The notes beneath the pieces are model-generated. The model searched no databases. It was not told the DNA's origin and saw only the letters and a program-made list of their open reading frames with translations. Of a stretch of 64,000 nt of DNA, positions 51,123 to 60,035 are shown one piece after another. Location of the stretch: assembly GCF_016861605.1 (NCBI RefSeq), contig NZ_BOLM01000002.1, forward strand, positions 186,001 to 250,000, written 5' to 3'. Each line of letters begins with the position of its first letter. The first letter of the stretch is position 1. The translations under genes and the position numbers were made by a program. This DNA is from Levilactobacillus wangkuiensis. Lineage in GTDB: Bacteria > Bacillota > Bacilli > Lactobacillales > Lactobacillaceae.

Positions 51123-51698
51123 TCAACTATCAGCCGTCTCTCCCTGTCGCAACTGCGTCATCAATGCATCCAGCTTGACCTGGGTCTGTTGCCAGTCGTC
51201 GTTGTTTAACTGAATGGCTTTACCCCGCAGTGCCAGCGGCATGGTCAGGTCGCGACGATACTCCGGACTGGCCAAGCGCTGGGCCATCATTTCCTCATCA
51301 TCGCCCCGTTTGCTCAAGCGATGGGCCAACTTGGTAGACTCGCTAACCGTGAGGAAAATGATCACGGCCTGGTCGCCCAGCTCTTCGGCGTAGGTGATGG
51401 CCCCCTTGCTATCTAACACGATGGCGTCAAAGGGTGCCCGTTCAAAACCGCGGGCCAGCCCTTCGCGTGAGGAGCCGTAGTGGTAGCCGGCGTACGTTAC
51501 GGATTCCAGGTAATGGTTCTTGGGGAAGCTGGCTTCCGTTTCAAAATAGTAGTCGACGCCATCGACTTCACCCTGACGCGGCGGCCGTGTCGTGTGGGTG
51601 ATGACCTTGGTCACGGGATAGTGGGCCACCAGATAATCTTGCACCGTGGTCTTGCCGGTCCCCGTCGCCCCGGTGATCACCAAAACTTTATTCGGCAT
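51123..51698 (-). CDS. Guanylate kinase-like P-loop protein
   Basis: A 191-residue nucleotide-binding protein with Walker A ITGATGTGKTT at residue 8 and the guanylate kinase-type segment THTTRPPRQGEVDGVDYYF (GMP-binding region). A helical lid (RLSKRGDDEEMMAQRLASPEYR) follows. It is closest to guanylate kinases but diverged (VVLVG replaced by VLVITGATG), so it is probably an accessory paralogue rather than the essential Gmk. It overlaps the NUDIX gene by 11 bases, forming a small operon. Confidence 0.82.
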   Translation of the reverse strand: MPNKVLVITGATGTGKTTVQDYLVAHYPVTKVITHTTRPPRQGEVDGVDYYFETEASFPKNHYLESVTYAGYHYGSSREGLARGFERAPFDAIVLDSKGAITYAEELGDQAVIIFLTVSESTKLAHRLSKRGDDEEMMAQRLASPEYRRDLTMPLALRGKAIQLNNDDWQQTQVKLDALMTQLRQGETADS

Positions 51699-52110
51699 GC
51701 TGCTCCTCCAAGTACGTGTTGGCTTGGTCTAATAAGCCCTTTAAGTTGTCATAACTCAGGCGTTCGCGGGCAATCTTGTAGTCGAACCAGCCAAATTCAC
51801 TGATTTCTTCAACCTGCCGCTTAATTTTACTGTCGGCTGGCACCAATGACGTGTAGAGCACCACGTGTTTGTGATGGCCGTTCTTCATGTCGTAGTCCAA
51901 GTCGGCGTGAAACTCGGGATTGATGGCGACGACTAAACTGGTCTCTTCTTTAATTTCGCGCACAGCCGTCTGGAGATCCGTTTCATCCCCCTCGACGTGG
52001 CCCTTGGGAAAGCCCCAGAAGTTACTGGTGGCACTCTTTAACAGTAAATATTGGATTTGATTGTCGACGAGCCGGTAAACGACCGCGCCGCTAGCATTTT
52101 CGGTAATCAT
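51688..52110 (-). CDS. NUDIX hydrolase (diadenosine tetraphosphatase-like)
   Basis: A 140-residue hydrolase with a complete Nudix box, GHVEGDETDLQTAVREIKEE, near residue 40, preceded by FWGFPKGH. The opening SGAVVYRL and the compact length resemble bis(5'-nucleosyl)-tetraphosphatases. It would clean up nucleotide by-products; the substrate is inferred. It precedes and overlaps the Gmk-like gene on the same strand. Confidence 0.87.
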   Translation of the reverse strand: MITENASGAVVYRLVDNQIQYLLLKSATSNFWGFPKGHVEGDETDLQTAVREIKEETSLVVAINPEFHADLDYDMKNGHHKHVVLYTSLVPADSKIKRQVEEISEFGWFDYKIARERLSYDNLKGLLDQANTYLEEQHAE

Positions 52111-52517
52111 GTTGCATTGCCCCCTCGGAATTAAATAAACTCCTTCTATTTTAAATCGAAACCACTCAAAATGGGTAAAATAAACCCGACTTTCTCAAAA
52201 ACAACCGCTTACTCTCATTGACTTTTAATTTAATTCCACGGTACACTATCCCAGACATCATCGCGAATGGTAGGCGAATGGTAGCCGCAGCCTACCAAAT
52301 TAATCACAAAAAAGGCTGAAACTGCGCGCGACAATGTGTATCATCATTATATAAGGAAAGTTTTGGTTTAGGTGATTTTCGCTGGTTGGGCTAAATGACA
52401 TGCGCTTTTGATGAATAATCCTAAGAACAACTATTTTAATTTAGCAGCCTCACAAACACATGGTAAGTTCACTCGTTCAAGTCGGCGAGTCAACCGCAGG
52501 ACGGGAACCACTGACCG
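52111..52517. other. Non-coding gap before the APC permease gene
   Basis: No gene is visible. On the plus strand TTGACT (52218), an 18-base spacer and TACACT (52242) could form a promoter for the permease with a leader of nearly 500 bases. GGTAGGC...GCCTACC (about 52268-52298) forms a hairpin just after it. Neither is certain. Confidence 0.4.
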
Positions 52518-52715
52518 GTTTAGCTTTACCGCCAACGTCAGCCGTGAGGTCAGAGAAAATGGGCTCAGCCGTGGGAGTTACCTTTGAGACGTGAACTTCG
52601 GCTCAAAGTAAGGCCGAAGACCGCCCCTCAGGCTTCGGCCGTGCACCCACAGCGCCCCGGCCCATTTTCTCTGACCGGTAAGGCGCTGCCAACCACCGTT
52701 TAACCACCTAAACCA
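52518..52715 (+). repeat. Bookend element 22 (type B lacking hairpin 1, forward)
   Basis: The closing stem is GTCAGAGAAAATGGGC with GCCCATTTTCTCTGAC, another private stem. Hairpin 2 is TTTGAG...CTCAAA and hairpin 3 GCCGAAG...CTTCGGC; hairpin 1 is absent. The proximal end faces the APC gene. Confidence 0.85.
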
Positions 52716-52745
52716 AACAGTTTCAACGACATAAGGAGGCTTTTT

Positions 52746-54140
52746 ATGGGACTTGCGCGAATATTTCGTCGCGAACGCTTAGATAATTACTTAAAGAGTG
52801 ACCAGCACTTTGCCAAAACAATGACGGCAAAGGATCTGATGTCACTCGGCATTGGGGCCGTGATTGGGACCGGGATCTTCATTCTCCCCGGCACCATCGC
52901 CGCTCAGTACAGTGGGCCCGGCATCGTTTTATCCTTTCTGATAGCCGCCATCGTCTGTTCCACGGCCGCCATGTGCTACGCCGAATTTGCTTCCGTTCTA
53001 CCGGTGGCTGGGTCCGCCTATTCTTACGGTAACCTGGTCTTCGGCGAAATCATCGGCTGGATTCTGGGCTGGGCGTTGATTCTGGAATACGTGCTGGCCG
53101 TGGCCGCCGTGGCTAACGCCTTTGGAGCCTATTTCAAATCCTTCTTGGCCGGCTTCGGGCTCAACTTGCCCAACGCCATCAGTGGCCCCTACAATCCGGC
53201 CGGGGGCACGTACGGCAACCTGATTGCCATCCTGGTGGTCTTCTTCATCAGCTGGCTGTTAAACCGGGGGATGCGCGAGTCCATGCGGATCAATAACACG
53301 ATTGTCATCATCAAGATTGCCATTATCATTTTATTTGTGGTCGTCGGTGTTTTCTACGTGAAGCCTAGCAACTGGCAACCGTTCGCCCCATTTGGCTCCA
53401 AAGGGATCCTGCGGGGGGCCTCGACCGTGTTCTTCGCCTACCTGGGCTTTGACGTGGTTTCCGCCTCGGCTGCGGAAGTGAAGAACCCTAAGAAGAACAT
53501 GCCCATTGGGATTATCGGCACGCTCATCGTGGCCACCGTGCTCTACATGCTGGTCGCCATCGTGCTGACCGGGATGGTCCACTACACCAAGCTCAACGTC
53601 GCGGACCCCGTGGCCTTTGCGCTCACGTTGGTCCACCAAAACTGGACGTCCGGTATCATTTCACTGGGCGCACTGGCGGGGATGTTTACCATGATGGTCA
53701 CCATGATCTATAGTTCCTCGCGGCTGATCTACTCGGTCGGACGTGACGGTCTGTTGCCAAAATTCTTAGGCAAAATCGACGACAAGACGGGCACGCCTAA
53801 ACACAGTCTGGCCGTGATTACCATCGTGATTGCTCTGCTAGGTGGCTTCGTGCCTCTGGCTCAGCTGACCAACCTGGTTAACATCGGGACGTTGGTTGCC
53901 TTCCTGTTCGTCTCGTTTGGAATTCTCCGGCTGCGCCATTTACCGGAAATGCCCCACAACACGGGCTTCAAGGTACCGTTCTACCCGGTACTACCCATCA
54001 TCTCGGGCCTGCTGTGCTTCTACATGATGCTCCAACTCCCCGCAGAAACCTGGATTGCCTCATCGATCTGGTTTGCGCTGGGCCTGGTCATCTACTTCAG
54101 CTATGGTATCCGTCACAGCCGGTTGAACGAAGAGGAGTAA
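52746..54140 (+). CDS. APC-family amino acid permease (CAT-like)
   Basis: A 464-residue membrane protein with about 12 helices. The N-terminal motif SLGIGAVIGTGIFILPGTIA (residues 33-52) is the APC substrate/ion site in the unwound first helix. VVSASAAEVKNPKKNMPIGI in the middle is typical of the cationic amino acid transporter (YfnA-like) subgroup. The substrate is not determined; the subgroup moves branched-chain or basic amino acids with protons. AGGAGG precedes the ATG by seven bases. It is a single gene flanked on both sides by inward-facing bookend elements. Confidence 0.92.
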   Translation: MGLARIFRRERLDNYLKSDQHFAKTMTAKDLMSLGIGAVIGTGIFILPGTIAAQYSGPGIVLSFLIAAIVCSTAAMCYAEFASVLPVAGSAYSYGNLVFGEIIGWILGWALILEYVLAVAAVANAFGAYFKSFLAGFGLNLPNAISGPYNPAGGTYGNLIAILVVFFISWLLNRGMRESMRINNTIVIIKIAIIILFVVVGVFYVKPSNWQPFAPFGSKGILRGASTVFFAYLGFDVVSASAAEVKNPKKNMPIGIIGTLIVATVLYMLVAIVLTGMVHYTKLNVADPVAFALTLVHQNWTSGIISLGALAGMFTMMVTMIYSSSRLIYSVGRDGLLPKFLGKIDDKTGTPKHSLAVITIVIALLGGFVPLAQLTNLVNIGTLVAFLFVSFGILRLRHLPEMPHNTGFKVPFYPVLPIISGLLCFYMMLQLPAETWIASSIWFALGLVIYFSYGIRHSRLNEEE

Positions 54141-54141
54141 C

Positions 54142-54324
54142 TCGCCTCCAGGATGCTGAAAACTGGCCGGATTGGCGGTGGACGGACGCCCCGAGCCAAA
54201 GGACGGTCTCAGGACTTAGGGTTGAGCCGAAGTTCACGTCTCAACCCGACCAATCCCCTAAGTGGCAAATACCGCCACAAAGGGGATTCCCACGGCCAGG
54301 CCAGTTTTCAGCATCCTTGCGGCT
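54142..54324 (-). repeat. Bookend element 23 (variant F, reverse)
   Basis: It starts two bases after the APC stop codon. Closing arms GCCTCCAGGATGCTGAAAAC and GTTTTCAGCATCCTTGCGGC pair with almost no mismatch. Hairpin 2 is GGTTGAG...CTCAACC. The sequence is far from type A and B but the fold is the same. Confidence 0.85.
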
Positions 54325-54517
54325 TACATCTGTTCACCCCGCTGATTGGTTTCTTCAATTATTTATTGTTCCAACAATTAATCTTTGCGTTACACTTACT
54401 GCAAGACAATTGTTTCACCCCGACTTCTAGTTTAAAAATCATGTACCACCCGGAAGCCAGGACAGTCAATCCAATGCAACCTTGAGCACCAACATTAACC
54501 ATTTTATTCACCACTCG

Positions 54518-54744
54518 TTGGCACTTAAAATCAGTGTCAGCCGCAGGGCTGGTGAAAATGGGCTAAGCCGTGGGAGTTCCCTTAGCGGGGGAACCCGCTT
54601 AGGGAACTGCTATCTTTGAGACGTGAACTTCGGCTCAAAGTAAGTCCGAAGACCGCTCCTCAGGCTTCGGACGTGCGCCCACAGCGTCACGGCCCATTTT
54701 CACCAGCCCGGAGGCGCTGACAACACACTGTTTCGAGTTCCAAC
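54518..54744 (+). repeat. Bookend element 24 (type B, forward)
   Basis: A model type B copy: closing arms GCAGGGCTGGTGAAAATGGGC and partner, hairpin 1 AGTTCCCTTAGCGGG...CCCGCTTAGGGAACT, hairpin 2 TTTGAG...CTCAAA, hairpin 3 TCCGAAG...CTTCGGA. Outer arms contain GTTGGCACTTAAAATCAGTG against CACTGTTTCGAGTTCCAAC. The proximal end faces pepX. Confidence 0.9.
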
Positions 54745-54788
54745 CACAGTTACGTTGATTTTTAAAATTGATAAGGTAGGCGATATTT

Positions 54789-57233
54789 ATGCGTAACCAA
54801 CAATTTGCCATTCGGCCCACAGCACCCGCTCAGGCCCTAGACGAACTTCAACGAATCCATTTCTTAAACGAACAAACGGAAAAACTCACCACCCCGAGCC
54901 AACTGCTCTGCAACTTCTACGACCGGAGCTGGCCCGAATTTACCACGCCCGACGCCGTTTCCCAACAGCTCAGTAACCTGATGGCGACGCCCGACACCGA
55001 TGGCCTGGACTTTCTCAGCAACCACGACAACGTTCCCGTCACGGTCTTCTACAACCTGGCCCTACAGCGGCTGGAATTTTCCGTCGACCTCGACTTTAAG
55101 CTGAGCGACCCCTTAGCCGCCATGGCCAAGATGCAACTGCCCGTGGCCGACCACGCCGGTGCGAACTTCACCTTGGACGAGCTCAAGCAGGCCTGGTACT
55201 TGCTCCTGACGACGCACACCAAGAATGGCCAGAGCTTCCTGGATCACCTGACCACGAAGGGCTACTTTGACCCCTTCGTTCACGACGCCCACGTCGACAA
55301 GCCCCTGATTTTTAACGGGAAGTCGCAGGCCGTCTTCGATACGACCAAACTGATTCGTGAAGTCGTTTACGTGGAAAGTCCCCAAGACACCGATCACGAT
55401 GGCAAGCGCGACCTGTTAAAGGCCGAGGTCATTCGCCCGGCCGAAACGGAAGCCGGTTTAAAGGTCCCCGTGCTCTACACCGCCAGTCCTTACAACCAGG
55501 GCACCAACGATGAAGCCGGTGACCAAATGATGCACAACGTGAACGTCCCGCTGCAACCGAAGCAGCCCAACGACCTCACGCTGGCTGACGTGACCGCCCA
55601 ACCGGACGACACGCCATTGCCCGCCCCTCGCACCGTGACCGCTACGACCAAGGAAGCCGCGCAGACCTTTGCCCGGGAACAATCCTACACGTTGAACGAC
55701 TACTTCTTGGCCCGCGGGTTCGCCGTGGTCTACGCTGCTGGTATCGGGACCCTAGATTCCGACGGCGTCCGCACGACCGGTGACCCCCAGGAAACGACCT
55801 CGACCATTGCCATCATTGAATGGTTAGCCGGCAACCGGACGGCCTTTACCAGCCGCGCCGCTACTCAGGCCATTCCCGCTTGGTGGAGCAATCACGCCGT
55901 TGCCATGACCGGCCGTTCCTACTTGGGAACCCTGGCCACAGCCGCCGCGACCACCGGTGTCGAAGGCCTCAAGACGGTCATTTCCGAAGCCGCCATTTCC
56001 AACTGGTACGACTACTACCGTGACGGCGGACTGGTCATCGCGCCCGGTGGCTTCCCTGGCGAAGACGCCGACGTGCTGGCCGAGGAAACGTTTAGCCGTC
56101 AGCTCCAGGCTGGGGACTATCATCGGATTCAGGCCAAATGGCAAGCCGACCTGGCCGCCATTACCCACGGCCAAGACCGCTCGACCGGGAACTACAATTC
56201 CTTCTGGGACGCGCGCAACTACCTAAAGAACGCCAAGAACATCAAGGCGGACCTCCTGTTAGTCCACGGCCTGAATGATTGGAACGTCAAGCCACGCAAC
56301 GTCAACAATCTCTGGAACGCCGTGCGCGACCTGCCCGTCACCAAGAAGCTGATCCTGCACCAAGGCCAACACATTTACATCAATGCCTTTCGCTCCATTG
56401 ACTACACGGACATCGTCAATCTCTGGTTGACCCACGAACTCCTGGGCGTCGACAACCAAGCGGAAACGCTGCTGCCAAACGTCATCATTCAGGACAACGT
56501 CCAGCCGGAAACGTGGCACGCCTACGAAGACTGGGATGCGCCAACCAACCCGACTCGTAACTTTAACCTGCAGGCCGATGAGCTGGTCGATCAAAGCACC
56601 CATGAGCCCCTGGCCTACGCCACGAGTTTCAACGACCAGTTACCCGTTGAGCAATTTAACAAGTACACCCACCATATCGATCAGTGGCAAACTGATTTGC
56701 TGGGTGACAAGCACAACGACATGTTCAATCACCGGTTAATCTTTAAGTCAGCCGTCTTGACGGACGACCTCCTGTTAGATGGGAAGCCGACTGTTGACCT
56801 GCGCGTGGCCGTGAACCAACCGGTCGGGATGTTGAGCTTCCAGCTGGTGGACTACGGGGATGCCAAACGCCTCGGCGTCTCACCAACCATCCTGGCGCGC
56901 AAGGCTCTGGACGAGGGTTACCGTTGGCGTGAGGACGACCTGCGTGAATTCAAGCCGGCCGCAACCACGCCATTTAAGATGATCACCAAGGGCCACCGTA
57001 ACCTGCAAAACCGGACCAACGCCTACCACGTCGATGAACTCAAGGCCAACGAATTCTACGACCTCAGCGTGACGCTACAACCAACCCACTACCGGCTGCT
57101 AGCGGGCCACCAACTGGGCTTGGTCATCTACGCAACCGACTTCGGCATGACCGTGCGCGGGAACCAGGACCTGCAGTACTCCATCCAGCTCGGCAATTCC
57201 GCCCTGCACCTGCCATTCTTACCAGAAAACTAG
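54789..57233 (+). CDS. pepX: Xaa-Pro dipeptidyl-peptidase
   Basis: An 814-residue serine peptidase (family S15) that releases X-Pro dipeptides from proline-rich peptides in the cytoplasm. The nucleophile lies in GRSYLGTL (near residue 380), the acid in [14 protein letters not shown] and the histidine in [12 protein letters not shown]. The N-terminal helical domain and C-terminal jelly-roll are complete, and length is standard. AAGGTAGG precedes the ATG. It is monocistronic, ending at the terminator 57528-57563 with bookend element 25 in between. Confidence 0.97.
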   Translation: MRNQQFAIRPTAPAQALDELQRIHFLNEQTEKLTTPSQLLCNFYDRSWPEFTTPDAVSQQLSNLMATPDTDGLDFLSNHDNVPVTVFYNLALQRLEFSVDLDFKLSDPLAAMAKMQLPVADHAGANFTLDELKQAWYLLLTTHTKNGQSFLDHLTTKGYFDPFVHDAHVDKPLIFNGKSQAVFDTTKLIREVVYVESPQDTDHDGKRDLLKAEVIRPAETEAGLKVPVLYTASPYNQGTNDEAGDQMMHNVNVPLQPKQPNDLTLADVTAQPDDTPLPAPRTVTATTKEAAQTFAREQSYTLNDYFLARGFAVVYAAGIGTLDSDGVRTTGDPQETTSTIAIIEWLAGNRTAFTSRAATQAIPAWWSNHAVAMTGRSYLGTLATAAATTGVEGLKTVISEAAISNWYDYYRDGGLVIAPGGFPGEDADVLAEETFSRQLQAGDYHRIQAKWQADLAAITHGQDRSTGNYNSFWDARNYLKNAKNIKADLLLVHGLNDWNVKPRNVNNLWNAVRDLPVTKKLILHQGQHIYINAFRSIDYTDIVNLWLTHELLGVDNQAETLLPNVIIQDNVQPETWHAYEDWDAPTNPTRNFNLQADELVDQSTHEPLAYATSFNDQLPVEQFNKYTHHIDQWQTDLLGDKHNDMFNHRLIFKSAVLTDDLLLDGKPTVDLRVAVNQPVGMLSFQLVDYGDAKRLGVSPTILARKALDEGYRWREDDLREFKPAATTPFKMITKGHRNLQNRTNAYHVDELKANEFYDLSVTLQPTHYRLLAGHQLGLVIYATDFGMTVRGNQDLQYSIQLGNSALHLPFLPEN

Positions 57234-57255
57234 GTTAGTGTGTGGGATTGGCTTT

Positions 57256-57441
57256 GCGTTCCCGGCGGTGGGCTCAACCTGCCCTGCTGTGAGGTCGCTT
57301 CCAGCCGTAGTGCGGGCTTCCAGCTCGACTTTGAGCCTGAAAGGCGGTCTCAAAGCTCGCCCCGTGGACTAGGCTGAATGAGAAACTTCAGCCAAGACCA
57401 CCGACACAGCTGGGCAAGTTGCCCCACCTCTGGTCACTCAG
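57256..57441 (-). repeat. Bookend element 25 (type A, reverse), in the pepX 3' UTR
   Basis: From GCGTTCCCGGCGG to CTCTGGTCACTC with hairpins CTTTGAG...CTCAAAG and GGCTGAA...TTCAGCC. It lies between the pepX stop and its terminator; the proximal end faces pepX. The terminal closing arms are poorly kept. Confidence 0.82.
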
Positions 57442-57527
57442 ACTGGCCGTTGTTGCTGGTATGCTGGCTGGTTGGACGTGATTGCTCACGTTCACATTAG
57501 CTTATCCATCAAATTATCTATAACGCT

Positions 57528-57563
57528 AAAGAGCTAACGCCAATGACGTTAGCTCTTTTTAGG
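57528..57563 (+). terminator. Terminator of pepX
   Basis: AAAGAGCTAACG pairs with CGTTAGCTCTTT and is followed by T5. Confidence 0.9.
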
Positions 57564-57622
57564 TCACTTGGAGACACATGGAATCCATCATCAAGGTACA
57601 TCCCCCACCATCACCACCAACA

Positions 57623-57690
57623 GAATGCTGGTTAAACAGGTATCAGCCGTGAGATCAGAGGAAACGGGTTCAGCCGTGGGAGTTACCTAC
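57623..57690 (+). repeat. Bookend element 26 (type B fragment, forward)
   Basis: Left end only: GAATGCTGGTTAAACAGG, then GTGAGATCAGAGGAAACGGG and CAGCCGTGGGAGTTACC. It breaks off into a junction sequence (CGAGGAACCCACCGAATGCTG) that recurs at 58000, indicating insertion or duplication among adjacent copies. Confidence 0.72.
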
Positions 57691-57713
57691 AGACTACTCG
57701 CGAGGAACCCACC

Positions 57714-57985
57714 GAATGCTGACCAAACTAGTGTGAGCCGCAGGGCTGAGAAAATTGGGCCGGTCGTGGGAGTGACCAGAGGCGAGCCAAGGTACCCGGC
57801 TGTGTCGATGGTCTTAGCTGAGCGATTTTCCTCAGCTTAGAGCATGGGACAACCTTTGAGACCGTTCTTTGGCTCAAAGTTGAGGTGGAAGCCCGCCTTT
57901 TGGCTGGAACCGGCCCCACAGCAGGGTTCCTTGAGCGCGCCGTCGGGAACAGACGCAGCCAAACCCAGTTGTCACCAAATTAGTA
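57714..57985 (+). repeat. Bookend element 27 (type A, forward)
   Basis: Full type A copy starting at GCTGACCAAACTAGTGTG and ending near CCCAGTTGTCACC. Hairpin 1 is GCTGAG...CTCAGC. It is one of three forward elements in a row before the 58314 gene, each preceded by GAATGCTG. Confidence 0.85.
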
Positions 57986-58011
57986 AGACTCCACCCACGA
58001 GGAACACACCG

Positions 58012-58237
58012 AATGCTGGCTAAACTAGTGTCAGCCGCAGGGCTGGTGAAAATGGGCTCAGCCGTGGGAGTTGCCTTAGCGGGTTTCCCGCTTAGGCAAC
58101 TGCTATCTTTGAGACTCGTTTCTCAGAGGCTCAAAGTAAGTCTGGAGACCGCCCTTCGGCTCCAGACGTGCGCCCACAGCGTCACGGCCCATTTTCACCA
58201 GCCCGGAGGCGGCCCAACAACACAAGTTTAACCAGCA
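58012..58237 (+). repeat. Bookend element 28 (type B, forward)
   Basis: Hairpin 1 is AGTTGCCTTAGCGGG...CCCGCTTAGGCAACT and hairpin 3 TCTGGAG...CTCCAGA. Outer arms GCTGGCTAAACTAGTGT and ACACAAGTTTAACCAGC are complementary. The proximal end faces the hydrolase gene. Confidence 0.9.
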
Positions 58238-58251
58238 AAGAAGGTTGGGTG

Positions 58252-58280
58252 TTTAGAAATGACGCCGTTAGTGATAAACT
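58252..58280 (+). promoter_or_regulatory. Promoter of the proline iminopeptidase-like gene
   Basis: TTTAGA, 17-base spacer, TAAACT, 15 bases beyond the outer arm of bookend element 28. It is a moderate match to consensus. Confidence 0.5.
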
Positions 58281-58313
58281 ATTAATAACTCATTAGAAAC
58301 GGGGGAATCTCTC

Positions 58314-59225
58314 ATGAAACAAGGCACCACGATTATCACCTTAGACAACGGTTACCACCTTTGGACCAACACCCAAGGCACTGGTGACATCCACCTGCTC
58401 GCCTTACACGGTGGCCCTGGTGGCAACCATGAATACTGGGAAGACACTGCCAAGCAATTAGCCGCCCAAGGCCTGAACGTTCAGGTCCACATGTACGACC
58501 AATTGGGTTCTTGGTACTCCGATCAACCCGACTATAGCGACCCCGAAACGGCTAAGAAGTATCTGACTTACGATTACTTCTTGGATGAAGTTGAAGAAGT
58601 TCGGCAAAAGCTGGGCATCGACAAGTTCTACCTGATTGGCCAATCATGGGGTGGCGCCTTGGTTCAAATGTACGCTGCTAAGTATGGCCAACATTTAAAG
58701 GGTGCCATCATTTCCTCCATGGTTGACAACATCGACGAATACGTTGAAAGCATCAACCATATCCGGGAAACGGTTTTGACGGCTGACCAAGTGGCCTACA
58801 TGAAGCAAGTTGAAAAAGATGGGAACTACGACGACGCCAAGTACCAAAGCTACGTCGACATCTTAAACGACGGCTACGTGGACCGCAAGAAGCCCGCTGC
58901 CATTTCTCACCTGATCAGCACCATGGCCACCGACGTTTACGGTGCCTTCCAGGGTGACAACGAATTTGTCATCAAGGGTAAGCTGAAGGAATGGAACTTC
59001 CGTGAACATTTGAAGGAAATCAAGGTCCCAACCCTGTTGACCTTTGGGGAACACGAAACCATGCCAATCGCCACGGGTAAGAAGATGGCGGAACTCATCC
59101 CCCACTCTCGCTTCGTGACAACGCCTGAAGGTGGCCACCACCACATGATCGACAACGCACCCGTTTACTACGATCACTTGGCAACGTTCATCCGCGACGT
59201 GGAATCCGATAACTTTAACGCCTAA
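58314..59225 (+). CDS. pepI: Proline iminopeptidase-type alpha/beta hydrolase
   Basis: A 303-residue alpha/beta hydrolase. The oxyanion segment HGGPGGNHEYW (near residue 31), MYDQLGSW, the nucleophile elbow GQSWGGAL (Ser near 108) and the C-terminal HHHMIDNAP around the catalytic His fit the proline iminopeptidase/prolyl aminopeptidase family S33. It would free N-terminal proline from peptides, complementing PepX directly upstream. GGGGGA precedes the ATG. It has its own promoter and terminator. Confidence 0.88.
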   Translation: MKQGTTIITLDNGYHLWTNTQGTGDIHLLALHGGPGGNHEYWEDTAKQLAAQGLNVQVHMYDQLGSWYSDQPDYSDPETAKKYLTYDYFLDEVEEVRQKLGIDKFYLIGQSWGGALVQMYAAKYGQHLKGAIISSMVDNIDEYVESINHIRETVLTADQVAYMKQVEKDGNYDDAKYQSYVDILNDGYVDRKKPAAISHLISTMATDVYGAFQGDNEFVIKGKLKEWNFREHLKEIKVPTLLTFGEHETMPIATGKKMAELIPHSRFVTTPEGGHHHMIDNAPVYYDHLATFIRDVESDNFNA

Positions 59226-59233
59226 GTTTGATG

Positions 59234-59273
59234 AAAAAATCCCGCTCTAATCACTGATTAGGCGGGATTTTTG
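59234..59273. terminator. Bidirectional terminator between the iminopeptidase and L,D-transpeptidase genes
   Basis: AAAAATCCCGC pairs with GCGGGATTTTT and encloses a CTAATC/GATTAG stem. Confidence 0.92.
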
Positions 59274-59339
59274 TCTGCAATCAAAAACAGCGACCGGCCA
59301 TCTCTGGCTAATCACTGCTCTGAAATTACCTATTTGTGC

Positions 59340-59936
59340 TTAATGGATAACAACTTTCATCCCGTAAGGCACGTGATTGTAGACCCATTTGGCATCGGCC
59401 ACGGACAGGCGGACACACCCGTGTGAAGCGGCGGTCTTGCCTAGCTCCTCGGCTTCACTCTTGATGTAGTTCCCGTTCTGGTCGGTTGGCACACTGTGGA
59501 ACAAGTAGATGCCGTGGTCCTTCCAGGAGACCCAGTACTTGGCTCCCTCACCAGAATTCTGGTTGAAGAAGAACTTCCCGCGTTCCTCCTGAATGGCGTA
59601 CGTGCCGTGTGGCGTCTTGTTTTCCTTGCCCGTCCCGGTTGAGCAATACATGGTGTAAAGCACCCGGTGATTGCCGTCGCGAATGTACACCCGTTGCCGA
59701 CTGGTATTCACGTCCAGCCACGCGTTGGGATGTTTATCTAAATTGGGATAAGGCTTGCTTTCCGACGGCTTGCGCCAATTAATGGTATCGGCCTTGGCCG
59801 TCTTCTTTGTCGTCGTCTGGGTCGTCTGCTGACTCGGGTGCGAAGTCGCGGTCATCTTCTGAAAGACCCGGTTGACCCCAAGTGCCGCAACGATGATCAG
59901 CGCGACAACCACGAGTAACTGTCTAAAACGTCTCAT
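59340..59936 (-). CDS. L,D-transpeptidase (YkuD family)
   Basis: A 198-residue membrane-anchored enzyme. An N-terminal helix (residues about 8-24) is followed by a Thr/Lys-rich linker and a YkuD domain ending in the catalytic motif ASHGCVRLSVADA (Cys near residue 174, preceding His). Such enzymes crosslink or modify peptidoglycan outside the membrane. Length is typical of single-domain YkuD proteins. It converges with the iminopeptidase gene at a shared terminator. Confidence 0.92.
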   Translation of the reverse strand: MRRFRQLLVVVALIIVAALGVNRVFQKMTATSHPSQQTTQTTTKKTAKADTINWRKPSESKPYPNLDKHPNAWLDVNTSRQRVYIRDGNHRVLYTMYCSTGTGKENKTPHGTYAIQEERGKFFFNQNSGEGAKYWVSWKDHGIYLFHSVPTDQNGNYIKSEAEELGKTAASHGCVRLSVADAKWVYNHVPYGMKVVIH

Positions 59937-60035
59937 ACTCTGCCGTCCTTTTCGAATTTTTCCTAACTACGACTACTGTAACGGATTTTTCAGAAAAAAG
60001 GAACGCCTTTTACCAAAACGTAATCTACATGCAAC

